Of a stretch of DNA of 64,000 nt, positions 46,633-54,391 are shown piece by piece. The stretch is taken from assembly GCF_000758165.1 (NCBI RefSeq), contig NZ_JNUP01000064.1:124001-188000 (forward strand). Direction: 5' to 3'. The number at the start of each line of letters is the position of its first letter. Within the stretch, counting starts at the first letter, position 1. The notes under the pieces were generated by a model, which saw only the letters and a list, made by a program, of their open reading frames with translations, was not told the DNA's origin and searched no databases. This DNA comes from Spirochaeta lutea. Its GTDB lineage: Bacteria; Spirochaetota; Spirochaetia; DSM-27196; Salinispiraceae. The translations under genes and the position numbers were made by a program.

Positions 46633-47409
46633 ATGGGCATGAGTGCAGCGCGGACAGTGCAGGTCGGGATTATAACGGGCTTCGGAATCAACGCTGATAA
46701 GGAGTTGGGACAGGCTTTTACCCTTGCCGGAGGCGAGGTTCGGTATTGCCATATCAATGATTTACGGGCAGCGCCTGAATCATTGCTCGACTTTTCTATT
46801 ATTGCGTTTCCTGGTGGGTTCTCCTTCGGTGATCATGTTGGATCCGGGAAGATCCTGTCCCATTTGGTTCGAGTCCAGTTTCGGAATGTCTTGGATACAC
46901 TGATTGCAGGAGGAGGATTGATCCTCGGTATTTGCAACGGTTTTCAAACCCTGGTGAAAATGGGGATACTACCCAATCTGAACCAGGATTGGACCCCCGA
47001 GGTGTCCCTCATTCATAATGAGTCGGGTGAATTTGTGGATCGATGGGTAGAACTTCAGGTCAACCCGAGAAACGGTTCCCCATGGCTCCATGGGTTGTCT
47101 GAAACCCATATTGAGTACCCGATTCGTCACGGGGAGGGCCGCTTTATTCCTCGGGATGATACGGTATTGAACCAGTTAAAACAGGGGAATCTCATTGCCT
47201 TTCAGTATGCCGAGAATCCTAATGGATCTGTGGATGCCATAGCGGGAATTACTGATGAGACGGGCCGGGTTCTCGGGCTTATGCCGCACCCGGAGGCGGC
47301 GGTGTCGTTTTATCAGAACCCCCGGTGGGCTCGCCAGGAAGCTTCTGGGGGACCCACTCCGGGATTGCAGCTACTGAAGAATGCCGTGGACTGGGCGGCC
47401 GGGATTTAA
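46633..47409 (+). CDS. purQ: FGAM synthase glutamine amidotransferase subunit PurQ
   Basis: A 258-residue class I glutaminase that feeds ammonia to PurL. Nucleophile Cys is in LILGICNGFQTLVKMG, and the catalytic His-Glu pair is in LMPHPEAAV. Opening VGIITGFGINADKELGQAF and FPGGFSFGDHVGSGKI are typical. GGAGGAG and ATG follow 2 bp after the purL stop, so the two genes are co-translated. Confidence 0.94.
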   Translation: MGMSAARTVQVGIITGFGINADKELGQAFTLAGGEVRYCHINDLRAAPESLLDFSIIAFPGGFSFGDHVGSGKILSHLVRVQFRNVLDTLIAGGGLILGICNGFQTLVKMGILPNLNQDWTPEVSLIHNESGEFVDRWVELQVNPRNGSPWLHGLSETHIEYPIRHGEGRFIPRDDTVLNQLKQGNLIAFQYAENPNGSVDAIAGITDETGRVLGLMPHPEAAVSFYQNPRWARQEASGGPTPGLQLLKNAVDWAAGI

Positions 47410-47466
47410 TTACCCGGTTGTTTCTTCTGATGGTTGTGGGTACCTTATATAGAGATGCGAAATACA

Positions 47467-48171
47467 ATGTTAGTTGAGGCAAGGGTTTGGACCCTGCTCC
47501 GGACCGACCGGGGTAGTGCTGTTCTGGTTAAACCCTTGGAATCCACCCGGGTGGTGCCAATATTTATCGATACGCTGGAGATTCGATCCATTCGATTGGG
47601 ACTGGGGAAGGTGTCGTTACCCCGGCCGCTTTCCCATGATCTCATGCTCAGCATTTTTGACAAACTTCATCTGGTTGTAGACCGGGTAGAGATCAATGAC
47701 CTGCAGGATGGCATTTTTTATGCTCGCATTATTGCGCGCCAGGGGATGAAGAAATACGTGTTCGACTCTCGCCCATCGGATGCTTTGAGTATAGCAGTCA
47801 GGGTGGAATGCCCGGTGTATATCGCCGAGTTCATTGTTGATGAGACGGGCATACCTGAAACAATGTTCACTGAAGCTCCGGAAATCAGCCCGACGGAGCT
47901 TGAGGAATTGATGTCGGTAATGGATGAGGAAGAACGGACCGAGCTGGAGTCTGAAGTTTCTCCCGGGAGCAAATCAAAAAAAGAAGAAAACCCCCTAACA
48001 CTGATTAGAGAACAGCTTGAGCAGCGGTTGGCTGCAGCTGTGGCAGTGGAAAACTATGAAGAGGCTGCTGCTTTGCGGGATGAAATCAATGATATCGATC
48101 GGATGAGTGGGGAACAGTCAGCTAGCAATCCTAATCATGACGATAAATCGGATGAGAATCCCGGTAGTTAG
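47467..48171 (+). CDS. Bifunctional nuclease (BFN, DUF151) protein with a UVR motif
   Basis: A 234-residue protein. The BFN domain (residues 1-150) has the opening MLVEARVWTLL, the motif DRVEINDLQDGIFYARI and SRPSDALSIAVRV; homologues have been reported to act as nucleases. A flexible acidic linker (about 155-185) leads to a UvrB/UvrC-type motif LEQRLAAAVAVENYEEAAALRDEI. ATG at 47467 fits the family; ATG at 47455 is an alternative. Its stop codon TAG is the first three bases of a 105-bp repeat element. Confidence 0.85.
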   Translation: MLVEARVWTLLRTDRGSAVLVKPLESTRVVPIFIDTLEIRSIRLGLGKVSLPRPLSHDLMLSIFDKLHLVVDRVEINDLQDGIFYARIIARQGMKKYVFDSRPSDALSIAVRVECPVYIAEFIVDETGIPETMFTEAPEISPTELEELMSVMDEEERTELESEVSPGSKSKKEENPLTLIREQLEQRLAAAVAVENYEEAAALRDEINDIDRMSGEQSASNPNHDDKSDENPGS

Positions 48172-48273
48172 TGCGCAAATGGTTGTAAACGACACCAGAT
48201 ATAGCGAAACAACCTATAGGTAAACCCATGGGTGGTGTCTCCGGGGTGCAATGTTACAAGCTTTTGCGCACTA
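48169..48273 (+). repeat. 105-bp inverted-repeat element, well-preserved copy (after BFN gene)
   Basis: TAGTGCGCAAATGGTTGTAA at the left and TTACAAGCTTTTGCGCACTA at the right, nearly perfect inverted arms. The inner part has CACCAGATATAGCG and ACCCATGGGT. The first TAG is the stop codon of the upstream nuclease-family gene. Confidence 0.92.
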
Positions 48274-48276
48274 AGA

Positions 48277-48353
48277 ACCGCTTACCGCCGCCGGCACTGG
48301 AATCTACTGGTTCCTCTGCATAGTGCACCCTTATCGACCGCTTACCTCCTCCG
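48277..48353. repeat. Short direct repeat 60 bp apart
   Basis: ACCGCTTACCGCCGCCG at 48277-48293 and ACCGCTTACCTCCTCCG at 48337-48353: 15 of 17 bases match at an exact 60-bp distance. The 48274-48437 gap otherwise shows nothing clear. Confidence 0.4.
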
Positions 48354-48437
48354 ACTTCGGTGTATTAATAAATATGACGCCTTAGGCGGAAATAAAGAAT
48401 GCTGATTGCAGGATCGAAGCACCACCTCCCAACCGTG

Positions 48438-50024
48438 TCAGGGTGATTCTTGCTCTGCCTGCCTTTGGGCAATCAGGGACTCCAGATCCCGAACAAGCTG
48501 GGTAAGTTCGGAGTAGGTTTCCTGGGAAATTTCTTCCGGCGCATAGAGAGAACGTTCCAAAAGCTGGAGGATCCTTGTACTAATTTCTCGGGCATATTCG
48601 GGAATAGCTCCGACAATCTCCCTGAGAGTCATGTGTTGGGTCAGAACAACACCAAGGGAAATCGCGGCATCAAGAAATCTACGGAAGAGATCTATGAGGC
48701 GATTAAGGGTCTTGTTTCGTTTACCCTTCAGTGCTTCAGTTGTTCGCACCTGGGTGAGATAGCTTTGTAAAAACTCGTCCGATGAGAGTCCGGCTTTTCT
48801 TGCCCAGGATCGGTGTCGGAAACGAAAGATACTCTGTAAAAGCGACCATATTCTTGCTAGAATTTTTCCTACACCCCGGAATAGGTTTCCAAGCCAGCTC
48901 CGGGAGAAAAACTGGCCCAGGGTTCTAAGTAAGTGACTCAATCCTCCATGCTGGATGGCGGGATATACTAAAAAGATAATAACCCCCAGTACAGCACCGA
49001 TTTTTAAGGAATTAATAATAATCTCTATGAAAATAGTCCAGAACTCCGAGGGTTGGGCCGCGACCTCCTCCATAGGGGGCTGTCCCCATTGGGGCAACTC
49101 GGAGGTAGTGGTCAGAAAGTGTTGAATTTCCATAGCCGTCTGGCTAGATCGGTCCGATGAGAAAATCCCCACAATCCAAATAAAGATTGATTCAAGCACA
49201 GCCAGGGGTAGAAGGGAGCGGTTACGGGCGATGAAGAATGGGATGAGAAACGAAAACCCGATAAGCACCAGGGCAAGCCCGACCCGGGTTACCCGTTGCT
49301 CATCCGAAGCAAGACAGGTCCGCTGAATCGTACGGTGGTCATCCAAATAGGTGTTCCCCAAAGCAAGTCCGGCCAAGGCAAAGACGCCTGATATAATGGC
49401 AGAAATTTGGAATGGCAGGGTGATTTGAACCTCTCCGAGCCACAGGGTTAGTGTCATGAGGATGAGCAGGAATATTCCTCCAATACTCCCCCGGTTCAGA
49501 GATACAATCCGGGACAACCCATCCAGAATCCGCGGATGATCCTGTTGCAGTACGTGGAGCAGGTCTTCACCGCGTTTACCCGCCATATCCAAGAGGAGTT
49601 CTTCACGGTCGAGCAAGGCATTATGCCGGGAGCCCATGAGCCAAAACACAAAAACGGAGAAGAGTGGCGGGCTAAGGGTTGCAAGGCTCGGTAAAAACCG
49701 GCTGAAGTCGGTCAGGGGACCTGGTAGAAAAAGACCTGCGAGTAGATAACTTACTACACCGGTAACAATAAAGACTCGAACCCGCAGAAAGCGGCCCGTA
49801 TCCGGTCCTGTAAAGAAAAAGGTTATAATCAACTCGGTAGCTACTGCAGCTAGGCAGATAATGAGAAAAAACCAGAGGGGCACACCCAGTGGCTGAACGA
49901 AGGCAGTCATCAGGGCTGATAGGAAACTCAGTACAGCAATACTGAAGGATACGGCGTACACCCCGGCGATAATAATGTGAAATCCTGTTAATAGATTCTG
50001 AGGGGTCCGGTCCTGATTAGTCAT
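48438..50024 (-). CDS. Multi-helix membrane protein with DUF4129-like C-terminus
   Basis: A 528-residue protein of unknown function. About ten hydrophobic helices lie in the first 370 residues. The C-terminal soluble part (about 410-528) includes EFLQSYLTQVRTTEALKGK, TLREIVGAIPEY and ILQLLERSLYAPEEIS, similar to DUF4129, which usually accompanies MoxR and DUF58 proteins. Last gene of this cluster; it overlaps the DUF58 gene by 8 bp. Confidence 0.7.
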   Translation of the reverse strand: MTNQDRTPQNLLTGFHIIIAGVYAVSFSIAVLSFLSALMTAFVQPLGVPLWFFLIICLAAVATELIITFFFTGPDTGRFLRVRVFIVTGVVSYLLAGLFLPGPLTDFSRFLPSLATLSPPLFSVFVFWLMGSRHNALLDREELLLDMAGKRGEDLLHVLQQDHPRILDGLSRIVSLNRGSIGGIFLLILMTLTLWLGEVQITLPFQISAIISGVFALAGLALGNTYLDDHRTIQRTCLASDEQRVTRVGLALVLIGFSFLIPFFIARNRSLLPLAVLESIFIWIVGIFSSDRSSQTAMEIQHFLTTTSELPQWGQPPMEEVAAQPSEFWTIFIEIIINSLKIGAVLGVIIFLVYPAIQHGGLSHLLRTLGQFFSRSWLGNLFRGVGKILARIWSLLQSIFRFRHRSWARKAGLSSDEFLQSYLTQVRTTEALKGKRNKTLNRLIDLFRRFLDAAISLGVVLTQHMTLREIVGAIPEYAREISTRILQLLERSLYAPEEISQETYSELTQLVRDLESLIAQRQAEQESP

Positions 50025-51273
50025 TCAGTACATCCTCCCCGAACTCCGTTATGGTAAAGACCCGAAAACGATTACCCGGCAGGAGATCATGACCGGTGAT
50101 GCGCTGGGGTTGGGAAATTTTCTCGTCGAGAATCCAAAGGTCGATGTTCCAACTGTGGCTAAAGGGGGCTATGGATTGGGAGAATTCCTCCCTGTCCAGG
50201 CTCGGGCCAATGTAGATAATCCGGGTACCCGGGGAAGGTCTGAGACGGAGAACCTGATTAAATAGTTCTCTGGAACCTTCAGGCCAGCCTTGGGCCGGTC
50301 GGGTGAGGATGGCTAACCGGCTGAGGATATGGGAGGCTTGTCCCCGGCCCTTGCCGCTGGGTATACAGAGCAGGGGTATCTGGGATTCCTCTTGGCTGGG
50401 CTGTTCCGGGGGGGCTTCTGTATCATCCAGGGCTTCCCCGGTATGGGCCATGGTAACTCCGTTGGTTACAAATGCTACATGTTCGCCCAACTCTCCCCAA
50501 TAATGTACTGCCGAAGCGGCCGCTTCCACTGCCCGTTCGAGGTGGAGGTGGGCTCTTCGGCCCTTAAAATCTTCGGGATTCAGGTTCAGGAGAATGATTC
50601 CCGGTACGGACAGGGTTGCCAGATACTCTGCTACCTGCATCTGACCGGAACGTGCGCTGACCTTCCATTGGATGCGTCGGGGATCGTCCCCGGGTTCATA
50701 TTCCCGGATGTTTCGAAACCGGCTCGGATCTTCATAGAGGGGGTTCTGAATTTTCAGGGGGCCCATGGGAGCTCCCCGTTGGAGGAGCAATTCCAGGGGA
50801 AATATCCGGGGGAACACCAAAAAAATGCCCGGGAGGGTGATGGTCCGCTGCCAGGGGAAAAAGCCCATAGGATCTGATGACTGGAGGGTGATGGGTCCGA
50901 GGGCGTACCGTCCGCGTTCGTGGGCCTTAACATGGTATGAAATTCGTACCCTCTGTCCCGGAGACAGGGCGATTACCTGGCGTTCCCGGTCGTCGGAGAT
51001 GAGTGCCCCCGGCTCATCGGCAATCAGCAGGGTCGGAACCGGGAGGGGCAGATAATTGGTGACAATGAGTTGGGTTTCGGTCTTGGTGTGCCGATATGCC
51101 ACTACCTGAGATTCCGCCCGGTCCACCCAGATGTGTTTTTGCATGAGGCGTGAGTACACCCAGGAGAGCAGTACCAGCAACAGGGTAGATAGGGCTATCC
51201 ACTGAAGAATCTGCAGGGGAATGAATACGAGGATAAAAAGACTGATGCCGGTGAGTAAAACAGTACCCCGCAC
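50017..51273 (-). CDS. DUF58 protein (MoxR-associated, vWA-like)
   Basis: A 418-residue protein with two N-terminal helices (TVLLTGISLFILVFIPLQIL region) and the DUF58 core DPMGFFPWQRTI, then REYEPGDDPRRIQWKVSARS, which is the DUF58 signature. DUF58 proteins carry a von Willebrand factor A-like fold. GTG at 51273, 7 bp after the MoxR stop, with AAGGAGGG, is the better start; TTG at 51327 would overlap MoxR. Middle gene of the MoxR-DUF58-DUF4129 set. Confidence 0.85.
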   Translation of the reverse strand: MRGTVLLTGISLFILVFIPLQILQWIALSTLLLVLLSWVYSRLMQKHIWVDRAESQVVAYRHTKTETQLIVTNYLPLPVPTLLIADEPGALISDDRERQVIALSPGQRVRISYHVKAHERGRYALGPITLQSSDPMGFFPWQRTITLPGIFLVFPRIFPLELLLQRGAPMGPLKIQNPLYEDPSRFRNIREYEPGDDPRRIQWKVSARSGQMQVAEYLATLSVPGIILLNLNPEDFKGRRAHLHLERAVEAAASAVHYWGELGEHVAFVTNGVTMAHTGEALDDTEAPPEQPSQEESQIPLLCIPSGKGRGQASHILSRLAILTRPAQGWPEGSRELFNQVLRLRPSPGTRIIYIGPSLDREEFSQSIAPFSHSWNIDLWILDEKISQPQRITGHDLLPGNRFRVFTITEFGEDVLND

Positions 51274-51280
51274 TGGTGGA

Positions 51281-52288
51281 TCAGCCCTCCTTGGGCTCGG
51301 AGACCAGGGGAACCTCGGTAGCTTCAATCAGTTCGGTAATCAATTGTTCCGGGGTAGTGCCGCGTATTTGGCTTTCTGGTTTAACTATAATCCGCTGAAG
51401 AAACACAGGCTGAACGAGCTCCTTCACATCATCGGGGATTACGTAGTGGCGGCCCCGGAGGGCGGCTAGGGCCTGGGCAGCTTTGGAAAGGGCGAGGGTA
51501 CCTCGGGGGCTGACACCGATTCGAATGGAGGGATGGTTTCGACTCGATTCTACCAGGGTAACAATGTAATCGAGTATTGAGGGATCCATGTAGACGTGGT
51601 GGAGGATACCCTGTATGTCCGCCACCTCTTCGGGGGAGGTTACCGGGGCGAGATCCTCAATGGGGTGTCCCGTTCTGCGTTGTCTGAGCACCACCTCTTT
51701 TTCTATATCCCGGTGGGGGTAGCCCAAACTGAGGGTCATCAGAAAACGGTCCTTTTGGGCCTCCGGGAGGGGAAAGGTTCCCTCAAAATCAATGGGATTT
51801 TCGGTGGCAATGAGAAAAAAGGGTTTGGGTAGGGTGAGGGTGTGACCATCTACCGAAATCTGTCCCTCGGCCATGGCCTCTAACAAGGCTGATTGGGTAC
51901 GCGGAGTGGCACGGTTAATTTCATCTACCAGTACCACATGGCTGAGGATGGGGCCCCTGCGAAATCGGAAGTTTCCTTCCTGGGGATTATAAATAGAAAC
52001 ACCGAGAACGTCGGTTGGCAGAAGATCCGGGGTCCCTTGGATGCGGCTAAATCTTCCTCCCATACTGGTTGATAAAGCCCGGGCAAGGATAGTTTTACCG
52101 GTTCCCGGCAGATCCTCTAGGAGTATATGACCGCCCAGGAGAAGGGCTACCAGCATATGTTCCACAACCTGGGGTTTACCGAGGAATACCTTTTCCACCT
52201 CGGCGGTTATTTTAGCCGCCCATTCTTGAGTCTGGGCTATCTGCTGCCTGCTGACTGTTTTGCTCTTGTTCTGTTGATCTGCTGCCAT
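51281..52288 (-). CDS. MoxR-family AAA+ ATPase
   Basis: A 335-residue MoxR ATPase. Walker A LLEDLPGTGKTILARAL, Walker B HVVLVDEINRATPRTQSALLEAM, sensor 1 FLIATENPIDFEGTFPLPEAQ and the RDVEKEVVLRQR-like arginine region. MoxR proteins act as chaperones that assemble or activate complexes with vWA partners such as the DUF58 product. I chose ATG at 52288 with AGGA upstream, which overlaps the preceding gene by 77 bp; the longer reading to 52381 is unlikely. Confidence 0.9.
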   Translation of the reverse strand: MAADQQNKSKTVSRQQIAQTQEWAAKITAEVEKVFLGKPQVVEHMLVALLLGGHILLEDLPGTGKTILARALSTSMGGRFSRIQGTPDLLPTDVLGVSIYNPQEGNFRFRRGPILSHVVLVDEINRATPRTQSALLEAMAEGQISVDGHTLTLPKPFFLIATENPIDFEGTFPLPEAQKDRFLMTLSLGYPHRDIEKEVVLRQRRTGHPIEDLAPVTSPEEVADIQGILHHVYMDPSILDYIVTLVESSRNHPSIRIGVSPRGTLALSKAAQALAALRGRHYVIPDDVKELVQPVFLQRIIVKPESQIRGTTPEQLITELIEATEVPLVSEPKEG

Positions 52289-54308
52289 TATCCTGCTCCG
52301 CTGCCTTGAGATACGTTTCTTTATCGACCATGTAGTAGCGGCCGGAATTGTTCCAGAGAGAGAATCCTGATCCGCCGCCATTTATGGTACCACGAATCTG
52401 AAGATTCAGATACTCGGTATATTCAGGATACTCGTATCGAAGCTCCCCGCCGATGAGGAAGGCCTGAATGTACGGACGGATAAGTGCGCGATCTCCTGTA
52501 ATGGTACGTGCTCGGATAGTGCCCTCATCGTAGAGGGTTTCAGCACGTTCAAAGTAGGTCTGTTCCGGGAGGAAGTCCCGGGCGTAGTGGCTAGGATAGG
52601 CCATGGGGCTAATGACATCCACATAAAAAGATATTGCCTCAATGTCTTGTCCCAGGTATCCCATCCGTGCCCAGGCATTGAAGCCGAACACATCGGTTCC
52701 AATAGGAATGGTAAGGGCTTCTCTGGCTTTCCGGAGAAAGCTGCTCAGGGCTTCAACCCGGTGGGGGATGTCATCCTCGGAAGCCGCACCCGGTTCCGGC
52801 CAACCCGCCCGGGCGAGAAGCTCGGGGTGGACCACCAGGCCAGCTGCCTGTTGCTCCTCGTAACCCTGGGGGCGGGATTGGGAATCACGTTGCTCGTAGT
52901 AACGGCTGCGGATGTTCCGGGTAAGCCCGTCGGAGGGAAAACGGATGTAATCGAACTGGATTTCATCTACACCCAGCTCTTGAAGTTCCCGGGCTATGGC
53001 GATGTTGTACTGGTGGACAAAATCCGCATAGGGATCGACCCAGTACTCGATCTGAACCCATTTGGATTCGGGTTCGGGATTTTCCTCCGAGGCGGCCGGG
53101 GTTTCCTGGCGCCAGACGCCCCAAGGTGCGTTTTTTGTGTGGTCCCAGAGGGCATAGGAATGGTTTTTATACCGGTAGAGCTGTTTGTCCTTAAACACCA
53201 CTACCCGGGCAATAACATAGATTCCGCGTTCATGGGCTTTCTGGATGAGTTCCTCAACATCAAACCGGATCCACTGGGAATCCACCTCGTCGATGATTTC
53301 CAATTGCGAGTCATAGGTTAGGTTCCCCTGATCGTCCTTAAAATCCACAATGATGCTGTTCATGCCATGGTCTTCAACAAAGTCCAGGTGTTCTTCTAGG
53401 TTGTTTTCTGCCTGCCAGGGATTGAGATAGATGCCCCGCTTATCCGATGCTTGCTCCCGGCGTCGCCAAAAATCCTCGTCTAGTTGCTTCGTCTGGGCGG
53501 CTTCTTGGTTGGCTGCAGGAGGTATGGGCCAATTCTGGGGATAGAGGGGCAGCAGCCGTCGACTGCGGGGGCTTGAGGCATCCCGAGGAAGGTCCAGGGG
53601 CCGAAGGTAGCCTCCCTGAATGGCCGGAACCCGACTGGAGAGGTCTTGGGAGGTACCCATCCAGGTGATGGCTGCCCTGTCCATGCTGTATTCATACCAG
53701 GTGTTGCTGTATCCCTCCCGGATAAGCAGGGTATTCGGGGTTTCGGGGTGAAACAGTATTGCGGCTGCTTCATTGTAAAAACCGGCGCCTTGGTAGAAGG
53801 TATTCAATCCCCCCCGGTCGTTCAGGAGGCTCCAGGTTTTACCATCGTCGGTGCTTTCGTAAAAACCTTCGAAGCTGGTTCCGATGATAATATGCCGGGA
53901 ATTTCGGGGGTTTACGGCTGCGGCGGTGAGATAGGTGCTCGTGTTTATTTCACTCAGGGGATCCAAGGATTCCCAGGTAGTTCCGCTGTCTGAGCTACGG
54001 TATAACCGCGTCCGGGATGGGTACACGAGTACCTCCGGGGGATCAGTTGGGGGTGAATCCTGTAGACCAGATGAGGATGAAGCGGGTTGATGCTGGGAAA
54101 CCAGGGTAGCTGATGGGGACTCTCCGGGTTTCTCCGAGGGCACCGGGGTACCCCCTTCCGGGGAAGGGGTGAGCACCTCCGGTCGGGTAGCACCGGCATT
54201 AAAATCACCCTTTCCATTTGAAGAAATGAAGGAAGTACTATATACAACTCCGAGGGTCCCCAAAAGGACCCCCATGACACCCGAGATAAGGATTGTTTGC
54301 TTTTTCAC
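52212..54308 (-). CDS. Exported BNR-repeat and DUF4015 glycosidase-like protein
   Basis: A 698-residue protein with an N-terminal membrane anchor (TILISGVMGVLLGTLGVVY), a Ser/Pro-rich linker, BNR/sortilin-type repeats with SSDSGTTWESL and STDDGKTWSLL, and then (from about residue 270) the DUF4015 TIM-barrel-like domain: GIYLNPWQAENNL, SIIVDFKDDQGN, EIQFDYIRFPSDG and VISPMAYPSHY. The last are typical of DUF4015 glycoside-hydrolase relatives. Substrate unknown, possibly cell-envelope polysaccharide. GTG at 54308 is the preferred start; 12 earlier residues are possible. First gene of the MoxR cluster. Confidence 0.8.
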   Translation of the reverse strand: MKKQTILISGVMGVLLGTLGVVYSTSFISSNGKGDFNAGATRPEVLTPSPEGGTPVPSEKPGESPSATLVSQHQPASSSSGLQDSPPTDPPEVLVYPSRTRLYRSSDSGTTWESLDPLSEINTSTYLTAAAVNPRNSRHIIIGTSFEGFYESTDDGKTWSLLNDRGGLNTFYQGAGFYNEAAAILFHPETPNTLLIREGYSNTWYEYSMDRAAITWMGTSQDLSSRVPAIQGGYLRPLDLPRDASSPRSRRLLPLYPQNWPIPPAANQEAAQTKQLDEDFWRRREQASDKRGIYLNPWQAENNLEEHLDFVEDHGMNSIIVDFKDDQGNLTYDSQLEIIDEVDSQWIRFDVEELIQKAHERGIYVIARVVVFKDKQLYRYKNHSYALWDHTKNAPWGVWRQETPAASEENPEPESKWVQIEYWVDPYADFVHQYNIAIARELQELGVDEIQFDYIRFPSDGLTRNIRSRYYEQRDSQSRPQGYEEQQAAGLVVHPELLARAGWPEPGAASEDDIPHRVEALSSFLRKAREALTIPIGTDVFGFNAWARMGYLGQDIEAISFYVDVISPMAYPSHYARDFLPEQTYFERAETLYDEGTIRARTITGDRALIRPYIQAFLIGGELRYEYPEYTEYLNLQIRGTINGGGSGFSLWNNSGRYYMVDKETYLKAAEQDNGSRSTEQEQNSQQAADSPDSRMGG

Positions 54309-54391
54309 CCGGTCAGTATAACCGGAACGGTATTGCTTGTGCACCTTTTGTCGGCTTGCTACAATTAGAAATACAAGGAGATTTGATTACG

